Shown here piece by piece: positions 8,825 through 17,415 of a DNA stretch of 64,000 nt. Positions within the stretch are counted from its first letter, which is position 1. Every line of letters starts with the position of its first letter. The DNA lies in NCBI RefSeq assembly GCF_011751075.1, contig NZ_JAALLN010000001.1:310001-374000 (forward strand). The letters run 5' to 3'. Source of the DNA: Flavobacterium poyangense (lineage in GTDB: Bacteria; Bacteroidota; Bacteroidia; Flavobacteriales; Flavobacteriaceae). The notes under the pieces were generated by a model. The model was not told the DNA's origin. It was given only the letters and a program-made list of their open reading frames with translations, and made no database searches. The translations under genes and the position numbers were made by a program.

Positions 8825-11095
8825 TTAATTGCCTAATTCTAATTGATTTTTCACGAGTTCAAAATATTTGCCTTGTAGAGCGGTTAGTTTTGAGTGTGTT
8901 CCTTCTTCAACAATTTTGCCTTGTTCAAGTACTACAATTTTGTCAGCATTTTTAACTGTGCTTAATCGATGAGCCACAACTACGACGGTTCTTCCCTTAA
9001 AAAAAGACTCTAGGTTTTCAAGAATTACCTTTTCATTATTAGCATCAAGTGAATTGGTCGCTTCATCAAATAGTAAAATATCAGGATTTTTATACACTGC
9101 TCTGGCTATTAGAATTCTTTGTTTTTGTCCTGCGCTAATACCATTTCCTTCCATTCCAATCTTGGTAAGAAAGCCCAAAGGCATTGTCTCAATAAAAGGC
9201 AGGATATTTGCCACAGTAGCAGCATATTCTAAACGGGCTCTGTCTGGTTCTTCCACCCCTACGGCTATATTACCGCTTACGGTCTCACTGAATATATAAC
9301 CATCCTGCATTACACTTCCAATTCTGGATCTCCAGTGTTCAGGAATAATCATCTTTAACTCCTGATTTTTAGATGCTAATTCATTTTCAAAGGTTAGTGG
9401 TAGCTCATTTTGCGCTTCAAAAATCCTAATATTCCCCTTGTATTTATCGTCATAGAATTTTTGTAGAATTTTCAAAATTGTTGTTTTTCCACTTCCACTC
9501 ATCCCTACAATAGCTGTGACTTTACCTGCTGGAATCTCTAAATCAATGTTTTTTAATACTTGTTCATCTTCGCCGGAATAATAACCAAATGTTAAGTTTT
9601 TGATTGATATACCAATTTGTGCATTTTCTGATTTTAAACCTGAAACAGGTCCTTCAGGTTCATCTTCTTCGCGGTGTATTTCATTTAACCGTTCTAATGC
9701 AATATTTGCATCCTGAAATTCCTGAATAAAACTGATGAATTGCTGGATAGGACTATTTAGCGCTCCCAGAATATATTGAATAGCTAACATCGCACCAAGG
9801 GTCAAATCACCTTTAATGACTGAGGTAGCTACTATACCGGTAACCAGCAAATTTTTTCCCTCATTAATGAACAAAGCCCCTGCACTTTGCGCCTGACTAA
9901 GAGAAAGGTTTTTGAAACCAATACTAAAAAGTCCCCTTTGCATGTTTTCCCATTTCCATCGAAAGGGTTTCTCTGCATTGTGCATTTTTATTTCCTGCAT
10001 ACCTTGCACCATTTCCAAGGTTGCACTATTTTCTCTGGATGCCAATGCAAATTGCCTGTAATTAAGCATTCGTCTCTGTTTTAAGAATAAGGTGACCCAA
10101 AGAATATAAAGTGCACTTCCAATGGCAAATATTAAGAATACCTGAAAACTATATAGTAGCATAACAAATGAATAAACTATTAAATTCATTAGTGAGAAAA
10201 GAATATTGATGCTATTCCCGGTAAGGAACCTCTCTATTTTATGCTGATCACCTATCCGCTGCATGATATCACCAGTCTGCTTGGTATCAAAATAAGAAAT
10301 TGGCAAACTCATTAATTTTTTCCAAAAATCGGTAAGTAAAGAAAGATTAATCCGTGTACTAATAAACAGGAGCAGTCCTTGTCTGGAAAATTCTACTATT
10401 GCTCGTCCCAACATTAATACGAATTGTGCAATAAGGACAATATATATAAAATTAATATCTTGTGTATTTATACCTTTATCGACAATACTTTGTGTTAGAA
10501 ATGGGATCATTAGCTGAAGGATACTCGCAACCAATAAACCCATGATAATTTGAAAAAGGTATCCTTTATGTTGAAATAAATAACCTGATAATTTACTCCA
10601 TGAAAGTTTCTTATTTCCTTGCTTTTCATAGCCCGATTCGTCTTCATTCTTATTGAAGTCAAGTGATGGTTCTAGAAGCAAAGTAATCCCTTTATGTTGT
10701 GTTTCACCTAACCACATTTGCTTAAACGCTTCGCCATCAATAGTCAAAAGACCATCTGTAGCGGGATCTGCAACTAAAAAATTCCATTTTTTTGTACTGG
10801 ATTTTGTATTGGTTATTTTATGCAACACCACAAAATGGCTATTTTTCCAATGTAGTATACAGGGCAGAGGAATGTCTTTTAAATCTTCAATGCAAGCTTT
10901 AACTCCCAATGTATTAAAGCCTATTTGCTCAGCAGCATTGCTAATGTAATACATATTAACGCCTTGCTTACCTGTTTCACAGATTCGTCTTAATTTATTT
11001 ATGCTGTACTCTTTTCCATATTGCTTTGCTATCATCCTTAAACAGGTAGCACCACAATCCATTTTGTCCATTTGTTTATAAAAAACGTATTTCAA
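8825..11095 (-). CDS. Peptidase-containing ABC transporter (C39, double-glycine exporter)
   Basis: A 756-aa exporter that cuts double-glycine leader peptides and pumps the core out. The N-terminal C39 peptidase (residues 1-135) has catalytic Cys14 (DCGATC), His87 (NSHFVVLH) and Asp110 (VADPA). A six-helix membrane domain spans about 165-460. The ATPase domain has a Walker A (GMSGSGKTTILK, about residue 530), the signature ISAGQKQR (about 650) and a Walker B (ILLFDEATNSLD, about 670). All key residues are present. The precursor encoded at the head of this operon ends its leader in Gly-Gly, so it is the natural substrate. Confidence 0.93.
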   Translation of the reverse strand: MKYVFYKQMDKMDCGATCLRMIAKQYGKEYSINKLRRICETGKQGVNMYYISNAAEQIGFNTLGVKACIEDLKDIPLPCILHWKNSHFVVLHKITNTKSSTKKWNFLVADPATDGLLTIDGEAFKQMWLGETQHKGITLLLEPSLDFNKNEDESGYEKQGNKKLSWSKLSGYLFQHKGYLFQIIMGLLVASILQLMIPFLTQSIVDKGINTQDINFIYIVLIAQFVLMLGRAIVEFSRQGLLLFISTRINLSLLTDFWKKLMSLPISYFDTKQTGDIMQRIGDQHKIERFLTGNSINILFSLMNLIVYSFVMLLYSFQVFLIFAIGSALYILWVTLFLKQRRMLNYRQFALASRENSATLEMVQGMQEIKMHNAEKPFRWKWENMQRGLFSIGFKNLSLSQAQSAGALFINEGKNLLVTGIVATSVIKGDLTLGAMLAIQYILGALNSPIQQFISFIQEFQDANIALERLNEIHREEDEPEGPVSGLKSENAQIGISIKNLTFGYYSGEDEQVLKNIDLEIPAGKVTAIVGMSGSGKTTILKILQKFYDDKYKGNIRIFEAQNELPLTFENELASKNQELKMIIPEHWRSRIGSVMQDGYIFSETVSGNIAVGVEEPDRARLEYAATVANILPFIETMPLGFLTKIGMEGNGISAGQKQRILIARAVYKNPDILLFDEATNSLDANNEKVILENLESFFKGRTVVVVAHRLSTVKNADKIVVLEQGKIVEEGTHSKLTALQGKYFELVKNQLELGN

Positions 11096-11167
11096 TTTGG
11101 TAGATAATTAAGGATATTAAAGATTAAATTCTGATTTTGTAATCCGATTTGTAACTAACAAAAATTA

Positions 11168-12250
11168 TTATTCTTTGTATAATTCCTGCAAGCCATAATA
11201 AGTAATCCCTTTCTCTTTTAAAGGATTCGTACTCCATTCTTCCCACTGGCAGGTATAGGGGTTGTAACCGCATTTTAGAGGAGCTGAATAAATATCATCT
11301 GGCGTTTCAATAAATGCTCTACAATCGGTGCAGATATGTCGAAATTCGCAGTCTTGACATTTCATGATTTGATCCTTGGTTATACTCCAGTATTTTCTAA
11401 AATCTGGATTATCAACAACTTCTTTTAAAGTTACATCTCGAATATTTCCATAACTTTCTTTCATCGACGGACAGTTCTTGATATTTCCTTCTGTATCTAT
11501 TGCTATTTTTCGGTTTAAACACGTATTCGAATTTAAGGATTCAGTATAATGCATAACATTGATTGAAAATTGCTCCAACTGAACTAAACCACAATGTAAA
11601 TTGCTTGTAATATTCTTATCCGTTAATACCGCAGTTCCGGAGAAATCATCAGGTTGTAGTATTTTACATTCATCTGCTGAAGTAATAATTAAATTTCTCA
11701 CCTTACGATTGAATTCTAAAAAATGTACTATATTTTTTTCGTCTCTTAAATAATTATTCATCGGAAGAACTATTTCCAGAGATTTAATTTGATTTTCATT
11801 TATTAATGCTAAAACTACATCCAATTCATCTAGTTCGATTTTGGAAAAAAAACGCAACTGAATATGGTTGCAGCAAAGCGCTTCAAGCTGCAAGAAGAAT
11901 TGCTCGTTAAGAAATTCGATAGAACCATTACTATCTATTAAGCAATTTGTAATATGGGCAGGAAAACGCCATTCTTCAGACATCTTGGGAAAAAATTCTA
12001 ATTCATCACTATCGCAATAAAACCCCAATTCATTATCAACTAAAAAATTTATATATTCATCCAATATTGGTAAATATTTTTTTTCGATAATTTCCTTTGT
12101 TTTTATCACATTAATGGCATTTACCTCTCGATCTATGAGGTCATAAAGTGACAATGGAGCAAAGAAAATTTGTTCTCTCTGTATATCTACAATAGCTACT
12201 CTGCTACTGCCTTTTGTAATAGTACAACAACTGAATATTTTAATATACAT
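11168..12250 (-). CDS. gwsS: SPASM-domain peptide maturase of a grasp-with-spasm system
   Basis: A 360-aa maturase. The C-terminal SPASM region is clear: Cys220, Cys244, Cys260, then the cluster C298-x2-C301-x5-C307-x2-C310, and finally Cys327 and Cys334, all likely ligands of auxiliary iron-sulfur clusters. The ending (CGYNPYTCQWEEW) is typical of the grasp-with-spasm SPASM family. I see no CxxxCxxC radical-SAM motif; the N-terminal region has only Cys8-Cys9 and scattered single cysteines. So either the barrel has diverged or the protein is not a classical radical SAM enzyme. It is encoded with an ATP-grasp maturase and a GG-leader precursor. Confidence 0.88.
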   Translation of the reverse strand: MYIKIFSCCTITKGSSRVAIVDIQREQIFFAPLSLYDLIDREVNAINVIKTKEIIEKKYLPILDEYINFLVDNELGFYCDSDELEFFPKMSEEWRFPAHITNCLIDSNGSIEFLNEQFFLQLEALCCNHIQLRFFSKIELDELDVVLALINENQIKSLEIVLPMNNYLRDEKNIVHFLEFNRKVRNLIITSADECKILQPDDFSGTAVLTDKNITSNLHCGLVQLEQFSINVMHYTESLNSNTCLNRKIAIDTEGNIKNCPSMKESYGNIRDVTLKEVVDNPDFRKYWSITKDQIMKCQDCEFRHICTDCRAFIETPDDIYSAPLKCGYNPYTCQWEEWSTNPLKEKGITYYGLQELYKE

Positions 12251-12252
12251 TT

Positions 12253-12468
12253 CTATCTTAATTTTACTATTCTGGAAATAGGTTTGTAAAATTTATTTGT
12301 GCTCAGGTCAATGGAATTGTATTTCCCAAAAGACACTACTCTAATGTTATTCTCTATTTCTTTTTTTTCAAGAACATTAATATCCCAATAGTCAATATTA
12401 AGTGGCAGTAGCTCTTTATTGTCTTTTATCCATTCTTTTATTTCATTAATTATTTTATTTTCATCCAT
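12253..12468 (-). CDS. 71-aa protein between the two maturases
   Basis: A small protein of unknown family. Residues 1-20 are helical and acidic/lysine-rich (MDENKIINEIKEWIKDNKEL); the rest looks like beta strands. Its start overlaps the ATP-grasp gene's stop by 8 bp, and its stop lies 2 bp before the SPASM gene, so it is tightly built into the operon. It has no Gly-Gly leader, so it is unlikely to be a second precursor. A role as a precursor-binding or maturase accessory protein is possible but unproven. Confidence 0.65.
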   Translation of the reverse strand: MDENKIINEIKEWIKDNKELLPLNIDYWDINVLEKKEIENNIRVVSFGKYNSIDLSTNKFYKPISRIVKLR

Positions 12469-13432
12469 AATTCATCAAATCTTCTGCAATTTCTTTGCTA
12501 ATTGGATAGTTACAATTTTTTTCCAGCCACTGGTACTGTCCTATTGGGTTAACTTCCAAAAAGACATATTCATTATCTGTAGAGTAGATTAAATCCAAAG
12601 AACCTGTTTCTAAGCCTATGCTATTCATAAATACACTAATCTTCCGCTCTATATGCTTTGGTAAATTATAAGGTACAATTCTGTTAGGCAACTCTTTATC
12701 AAAATTTCTAAAATCAATTTTAGTTTTTTCATTTTGTTGCGAAAAAATTGCCATTGGGTAAAACTTGCCCTTTAAATAAAATACTCTCAACTCATATTTT
12801 TTTTCAATATATTGTTGAAATAATGCTGGTGTGCAGTTTTCTATGTTTTGGTTTCTAATGCTTTCCGGAGTAATAATCGCAGTTGCTAAAGTCAAAAAGC
12901 AATTGAATCCTGGGTAATTTTCAATATTCATTGTATCAATGTCTATAGCTTTGGTAATGATCTTTGAAGGACATGAGGCGATAAATTCATTTAATTTTTT
13001 CATTTGCCCAGTCACAATGGTTTTAGGAACCTTTAAACCTGAACGCACAGCCAGTACCAACATTTGTATCTTATCAATTCTATTATCAGAATACTTACCT
13101 AGACTGTTCTTTCCACTTGTCAAATCCACTTTTGCATAGGCAGAATTGATCTCTTTACTTAAAGGCACACTAAGTTTTTGAGCGAAATAAGTTAGTTTTT
13201 TTAATTCCTTTTTTGAAGCACAAAGATTGCCCCTTCGGTACCAATACGAGCTTACCTCTTCAAGATCCAATTGAGTGTTTTCGAAGCTAAATACAACTTT
13301 CTCATCAATAGTAATACTTTCCACTACAAAGGAATCATTTAACCGTAAGACTGGATTTCCCTGGGAAAAATACAACCAATCCAAAACGTCATTGGTTGAA
13401 ATGTCATTACGCGTACTTTGTATAACTATCAT
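12461..13432 (-). CDS. gwsG: ATP-grasp peptide maturase of a grasp-with-spasm system
   Basis: A 323-aa ATP-grasp ligase, starting at the ATG at 13432. The chosen start gives the family N-terminus MIVIQSTRNDISTNDVLDWL and overlaps the upstream stop by 4 bp (ATGA); a longer reading frame is open but would run into the upstream gene. A STKSI-like metal/ATP-binding layout ends in the C-terminal EVNPIGQYQWLE motif with the acidic Mg-binding residues. Related ATP-grasp enzymes (graspetide/microviridin type) join Asp/Glu side chains to Thr, Ser or Lys in a precursor. The likely substrate is the 82-aa precursor upstream, whose core is rich in those residues. Confidence 0.9.
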   Translation of the reverse strand: MIVIQSTRNDISTNDVLDWLYFSQGNPVLRLNDSFVVESITIDEKVVFSFENTQLDLEEVSSYWYRRGNLCASKKELKKLTYFAQKLSVPLSKEINSAYAKVDLTSGKNSLGKYSDNRIDKIQMLVLAVRSGLKVPKTIVTGQMKKLNEFIASCPSKIITKAIDIDTMNIENYPGFNCFLTLATAIITPESIRNQNIENCTPALFQQYIEKKYELRVFYLKGKFYPMAIFSQQNEKTKIDFRNFDKELPNRIVPYNLPKHIERKISVFMNSIGLETGSLDLIYSTDNEYVFLEVNPIGQYQWLEKNCNYPISKEIAEDLMNYG

Positions 13433-14373
13433 TCTTTTATAACCAATGTTTGATTTATCGAATAAATACAAAGAAATGGATCTAAAAAGCAATAATCGCC
13501 TCTATAATATAGCTCATTTTTAGTATGATAAGCAACTTTACGCATATAATCTTGTATTGGCTCTAGATAAATTTCTGCTCTTTTTTTATTGATAGCATCC
13601 AGTTCTTCTTGGGTAATTGGGTCGTAAGGAACACCTACCTGATATTCACTACCCTGATAGAAAAAACCCATTGCAAATCTTCTGGCATCATAGATTCCTT
13701 TTTTTACATTTTCAAGACCAATACTATATATTTTTTCATCTGGAAGTCCACTGCAATGCCAAAGCATCATATCAAAATTTCCTACATTGGTAGCTTGAAT
13801 TACACCTTCCTCTAGTACTCCTACTTTTTTGTAACTTGGAAAACCATAAGTATCAATAAAAGCATATAATTGTTCTCGTACTTTTCGATCACAATTTAAA
13901 AGATCATCATCAGGACCATTATTTCTACAATCCTGATCCATCTGAAAGATTGCATCCATCTTTTTTGCTAATATTGGCATTTCACTTTTCATTACCTTCT
14001 CATGAATATCTTTATAATCTTTTGTAACAAAGTCAATATAGGGATTTGGCTTAGGGTCAGAATGTAAAAAGTATTTAATGAATTTTCCCTTATCCTGGCC
14101 GAGTGCTGCAAGATCATTAAAGTATTCTATAGATTTAATGGTATCTTTCATAAAATAAGAAACGGCAAACGCGTTAAATTTATCGGAAGGAAAAGAATAA
14201 CCTGTGCTAAAAGCCTTTTCATATTTTCTTTTTGCCTCTGGTAGATTATTATCAATTATCGAAAGTTCAGCCAAATTTACGGTGTAATAATAATCCCTCA
14301 ATAAATTCTCACTTTGCCCATAGGAACTTAAAATCTGTAATAGACAGCACGTCAATAAGAAAAATCTCATCAT
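13429..14373 (-). CDS. Secreted protein, DUF6624-like, in the peptide cassette
   Basis: About 314 aa when started at the ATG at 14373, which gives a good signal peptide (MMRFFLLTCCLLQILSSYGQ); an in-frame extension to 14457 is less likely because it would precede the signal and overlap the precursor gene. After a short TPR-like helical part, the pattern MDQDCRNNG...FIDTYGFPSYKKVG...LWHC resembles DUF6624 proteins. That match is from memory of the family and is tentative. It sits between the precursor and the ATP-grasp gene and is coupled to the latter by a 4-bp overlap. It may act on the exported peptide in the periplasm. Confidence 0.65.
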   Translation of the reverse strand: MMRFFLLTCCLLQILSSYGQSENLLRDYYYTVNLAELSIIDNNLPEAKRKYEKAFSTGYSFPSDKFNAFAVSYFMKDTIKSIEYFNDLAALGQDKGKFIKYFLHSDPKPNPYIDFVTKDYKDIHEKVMKSEMPILAKKMDAIFQMDQDCRNNGPDDDLLNCDRKVREQLYAFIDTYGFPSYKKVGVLEEGVIQATNVGNFDMMLWHCSGLPDEKIYSIGLENVKKGIYDARRFAMGFFYQGSEYQVGVPYDPITQEELDAINKKRAEIYLEPIQDYMRKVAYHTKNELYYRGDYCFLDPFLCIYSINQTLVIKE

Positions 14374-14438
14374 AATATATTTATAATATGGAATGATACT
14401 TAATGACTTAAGTACCATTCCAAAATTTAAAAAATAGA

Positions 14439-14687
14439 CTAAACTATAGTAGTCCACTTACCATCCATACCTTGCAGTTCTAAACATTTATACTCTCCAG
14501 TTTCCATGTCTTGTGTGAATTTATCTGCTTTAATATAATACTTAACTCCTTTATAAACAAATAACCTCGGTTGGCCCTCACGAACTTGTTCGCTCGTTCC
14601 TTCTCGATCTACACCACCTGCAACATTTTTTAATTGTTCTTTAGTAAGTGGCTCAAATCTTGCAGAATTTAATGCTTCTAATTGCAT
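14439..14687 (-). CDS. Grasp-with-spasm precursor peptide with double-glycine leader
   Basis: An 82-aa precursor of a ribosomally made, modified peptide. The leader (residues 1-25) ends in the family signature LTKEQLKNVAGG, the cut site for the C39 transporter encoded in the same operon. The 57-residue core starts at Val26 and is rich in Lys, Thr, Asp and Glu, with one Cys (Cys68). These are the side chains that ATP-grasp maturases link. It is the first gene of the operon, which is usual for a highly expressed precursor. The final structure and activity are unknown. Confidence 0.88.
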   Translation of the reverse strand: MQLEALNSARFEPLTKEQLKNVAGGVDREGTSEQVREGQPRLFVYKGVKYYIKADKFTQDMETGEYKCLELQGMDGKWTTIV

Positions 14688-15014
14688 AATTAATAAATTA
14701 AAATTGGTTGATTAATCCCTTTAACGCGCATGGGCCTAGCGTCTCCTTTATTTCATTTTTCCTTTGGTCTAATAAAAGGTAAGACCGCAATTTATCGCGA
14801 CTAAATATTGTTATACTGGTTAAATATTTCACTAAAAAACAAACAAAACACCATCATTATAATGATAATGATAGCAATTCAATTAAAATTTAAAAGTATT
14901 TTTACGATAATACTGGGCCGAATGTAAAAAGAAAACCCATACAGATAATTACTACAAATACAGAATTAACAAATGAGATAGCAGAACCCTCATCTATGTT
15001 AATTATTTTAACAA
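14688..15014. promoter_or_regulatory. Upstream region of the peptide cassette
   Basis: A 327-bp gene-free gap between the response regulator and the precursor gene, both leftward. It should contain the cassette promoter. It is AT-rich except for a short GC-containing block near 14730-14745. I could not fix a promoter with confidence. Confidence 0.35.
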
Positions 15015-15674
15015 TTACAAAAATCCTTGCTTAATTACCTCTTTTACAAGGTTGCTGTCATCAATTACTCCAAAGATTTTCTTAAGGTCTACAATGCGCC
15101 TTTGAATCGTGCTTGCAGCTAGTGGTATTACTTCTTCTAGTTCTTTAACTCTATAGCCTTTAGCCAAGTAAAAAAGAATTTGTCTGTTGGTGTCTTCCAC
15201 CATTAGCTCCTTTTTCCAGATTTCACTAACATATTCTTTAACCAGTACACTTTGATACAGGTTACCTTCTAAAACATGACAAACAATATTAGTAAAGCTT
15301 GAGGTAGTTACATCCGTTTTTATAGCGATTCCTTCAGGTTTAATTTTCCTAATTATGTCATAAACCAAAAGCTTCTGCGTATGTGATGTTATAATTATGA
15401 TTTTGCAGTTTTCAAAATATCTTCTAATAAGGTTAGCCAAGTCAGCTCCTGATAAAATATTTTTCTCTTGATAAATTGGTAAAGAATAATCGAGAATCGC
15501 TAAATCAAAAAACAGTTCATGTTTTAATTTAGCATATTCAATCGCCATAAAACCCTCTTTGCAGTTGTATGCTTTTGTAACAACAAGAGGCTTGTATGAT
15601 GCAAAATCTTGTAGAAGTACATTTTCATATAATTCTACATTCATGGGATGATCATCTACAATAAGAATGTTCAT
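15015..15674 (-). CDS. NarL/LuxR-type response regulator
   Basis: A 219-aa two-component response regulator. The receiver domain (residues 1-125) has the acidic pair Asp7-Asp8, the phosphoacceptor Asp62 (LAILDYSLP), a hydroxyl residue in IIIITSH and the conserved Lys near AIKTD. The C-terminal domain (about 155-215) is a helix-turn-helix in which VKELEEVIPLAASTIQRRI fits the recognition unit. No sensor kinase is next to it. It lies just upstream of, and points into, the grasp-with-spasm operon, so it is a good candidate for that operon's regulator. Such orphan regulators also recur near peptide cassettes in flavobacteria (inference). Confidence 0.85.
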   Translation of the reverse strand: MNILIVDDHPMNVELYENVLLQDFASYKPLVVTKAYNCKEGFMAIEYAKLKHELFFDLAILDYSLPIYQEKNILSGADLANLIRRYFENCKIIIITSHTQKLLVYDIIRKIKPEGIAIKTDVTTSSFTNIVCHVLEGNLYQSVLVKEYVSEIWKKELMVEDTNRQILFYLAKGYRVKELEEVIPLAASTIQRRIVDLKKIFGVIDDSNLVKEVIKQGFL

Positions 15675-16181
15675 TATTCAAATTTTGATGTTTTAATTAG
15701 TTTAAAATTTCATCAGTAGAACATATCGCTTTTCTTTTATTATATCCTGTACTACCTATAAAAATTGATTTCACTAAAAGTTTTTCTTTTAAATTCTAAC
15801 AGGAATTAGCTGCTTAGCACTTAAAAATCAAAATTAAATATTTATCAATATAAATAAATATATAACTGTATTTTTACTAAAAAAACATTATTTTACACTA
15901 TTTATGTTAATTTTAACACACATAATATTAATTTAAGAATATCAATTTTTTTAAATAATCGTATTCTATTTCTAATCGAATTATCAGTAATTACTTAACA
16001 AAAGGAAAAATTTAATTTGTTTTAGAATGATCTTTCAAACTCAAAAAAAATTGAATTTTAATTAAAAATGAGGGAAAAGTGATTTTGGGCAAGGTATAGA
16101 GTCGCGTATTTTTTTCATAAAAATTGTTTAAAACAGTCAGAAACTAATACTTTTGCGCCCCATAATTTAAAACATTATTTA
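15675..16181. promoter_or_regulatory. AT-rich intergenic region between divergent genes
   Basis: A 507-bp gap between the response regulator (leftward) and the histone-like gene (rightward). It is extremely AT-rich, with long A and T runs typical of bent DNA. The right end holds the promoter of the histone-like gene. I see no gene in it. Confidence 0.5.
16124..16155 (+). promoter_or_regulatory. Bacteroidota promoter of the histone H1-like gene
   Basis: TTG at 16124-16126 and TACTTTTG at 16148-16155 match the Bacteroidota sigma-A pattern TTG...TAnnTTTG. The spacer is 21 bp, slightly longer than the usual 19-20. The start codon is 27 bp further on, which leaves a short leader. Confidence 0.6.
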
Positions 16182-16358
16182 ATGAAAGATTTAATCGAAA
16201 AAATCAACGCGGAAATCGAAACATTTAAAACTGAATCGGATTCACTAATTGAGAAAGGTGTAAAAGCTGCCGGAGCAAGAGCTCGTAAGTCAACTTTAGA
16301 GTTGGAGAAACTTTTAAAAGAATTTAGAAAAGTTTCTATAGAAGAATCTAAGAAGTAG
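16182..16358 (+). CDS. Small histone H1-like protein
   Basis: A 58-aa protein of the bacterial histone H1-like (Hc1) family as found in Bacteroidota. It starts MKDLIEKINAEIETFKTESD and continues with the conserved basic stretch KGVKAAGARARKSTLELEKL, ending in EESKK. The whole chain is helical and lysine-rich, as expected for a DNA-compacting protein. It has a good promoter, starts on ATG, and is closed by a strong terminator, so it is an independent single-gene unit. Its ORF is short enough to be missed by length-filtered gene calling. Confidence 0.85.
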   Translation: MKDLIEKINAEIETFKTESDSLIEKGVKAAGARARKSTLELEKLLKEFRKVSIEESKK

Positions 16359-16373
16359 CTTTTGGATGTAATA

Positions 16374-16401
16374 AAACCTCGTTTATTTTTAAACGAGGTT
16401 T
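16374..16401 (+). terminator. Terminator after the histone H1-like gene
   Basis: A 12-bp perfect stem (arms 16374-16385 and 16390-16401, AAACCTCGTTTA pairing with TAAACGAGGTTT) with a TTTT loop, starting 15 bases after the stop codon. A T-rich tail follows. Confidence 0.85.
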
Positions 16402-16470
16402 ATTCTTTATTATAAAAAATTAAACGATTTAACCTGTACTCCATAGTTAACAACTAAATCATTTTCCTAG

Positions 16471-17064
16471 TTAATTTAGCTTTTTATCATCATTGAGATA
16501 CTTCCAAAATTTATTAAAGCTAAAGCCTAATCCACTAAAATTCGGCTCGAGAATTATTGAATGAGCAATTGCGCCACGAAATCCCTTCTTTTTTTCACTA
16601 GTTATTTTAAAGTTGTCCAAATCTTGACCTTGCTTAATTTTAGAGAAAATAGTTTGTATTAACGTAATTACTTCAGGTGAGTCCTTGCAATGTTTTTTTA
16701 GTGGAAATAATACAAGTTTTAAATTCTCCTCTACTTCCTCATTTTCAGAAACAGATGCTCTTTTTCGAAATATTGCAGGATGTCGATTTGTAACTAGTAT
16801 TGCAGGTAACAACTGATCCTCATCAGCATTATCTCCATTTATACTATGCCAAGATAAAACCTCGTCACTAAAATGAACTCCAGAATCAGTTTTCATAATT
16901 ACTACAGCATTCTTTTGTTCTGAAGCAAACGCGGCCATTCTACCAAAATTTTTAATTAAGATATCACTCAAAGGTTCTTGCCAACCATAGTCAAGCAAGT
17001 ATATGTAATAATCCCTATGATGTTCTTCGGGAATCCCTTCTAAACTATGCACCATTAATCCCAT
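16471..17064 (-). CDS. Unknown protein paired with an XRE regulator
   Basis: A 197-aa soluble protein that I do not recognise. It has no signal peptide and no membrane helix. Residues 1-60 read as alternating strands and helices (YYIYLLDYGWQEPLSDILI), the middle is acidic, and the C-terminal half is charged and helical, ending FNKFWKYLNDDKKLN. The start is supported by an AAAGGA sequence about 8 bases upstream. It lies 82 bp downstream of a small XRE-type repressor on the same strand, the arrangement of many regulator/effector pairs. A sensor or effector role is possible. Confidence 0.7.
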   Translation of the reverse strand: MGLMVHSLEGIPEEHHRDYYIYLLDYGWQEPLSDILIKNFGRMAAFASEQKNAVVIMKTDSGVHFSDEVLSWHSINGDNADEDQLLPAILVTNRHPAIFRKRASVSENEEVEENLKLVLFPLKKHCKDSPEVITLIQTIFSKIKQGQDLDNFKITSEKKKGFRGAIAHSIILEPNFSGLGFSFNKFWKYLNDDKKLN

Positions 17065-17146
17065 TTCTATTTCCTTTATTTTGTAACTCTTATTTATAAA
17101 CTTTTTTGTTTAAAAAATGATGCCGTAGCACCTTTAACTTTTAATT

Positions 17147-17398
17147 TTATAAATCAAACACAAACAATTCCTTAATATCAACATTTAATTCATTTGCGAT
17201 ACTAAACAATGTTTCAATCTTCGGATTAGTTTGTCCTCTTTCAATTTTTCCTATATGATTTTTTGCAAGTCCTGTTCTCAATCCTAATTCTTCTTGTGAA
17301 ATAGGTTTACCTGTATCTTTATTAATACATTGATTCCTTAGATACATAATCCTTTGGCCTAGTTGTATTCTCTTATTTTTATAGCCATTTCCTTCCAT
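17147..17398 (-). CDS. XRE-family helix-turn-helix regulator
   Basis: An 83-aa Cro/CI-type DNA-binding protein. The HTH occupies about residues 11-72, with the motif SQEELGLRTGLAKNHIGKIE followed by RGQTNPKIETLFSIANELNV. It has no extra sensing domain. It is the first gene of a two-gene unit with the 197-aa unknown protein. A 16-bp perfect palindrome lies 35 bp upstream of its start and is a candidate operator for self-control. Confidence 0.88.
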   Translation of the reverse strand: MEGNGYKNKRIQLGQRIMYLRNQCINKDTGKPISQEELGLRTGLAKNHIGKIERGQTNPKIETLFSIANELNVDIKELFVFDL

Positions 17399-17415
17399 AT
17401 GATAAAAATCGTCTT

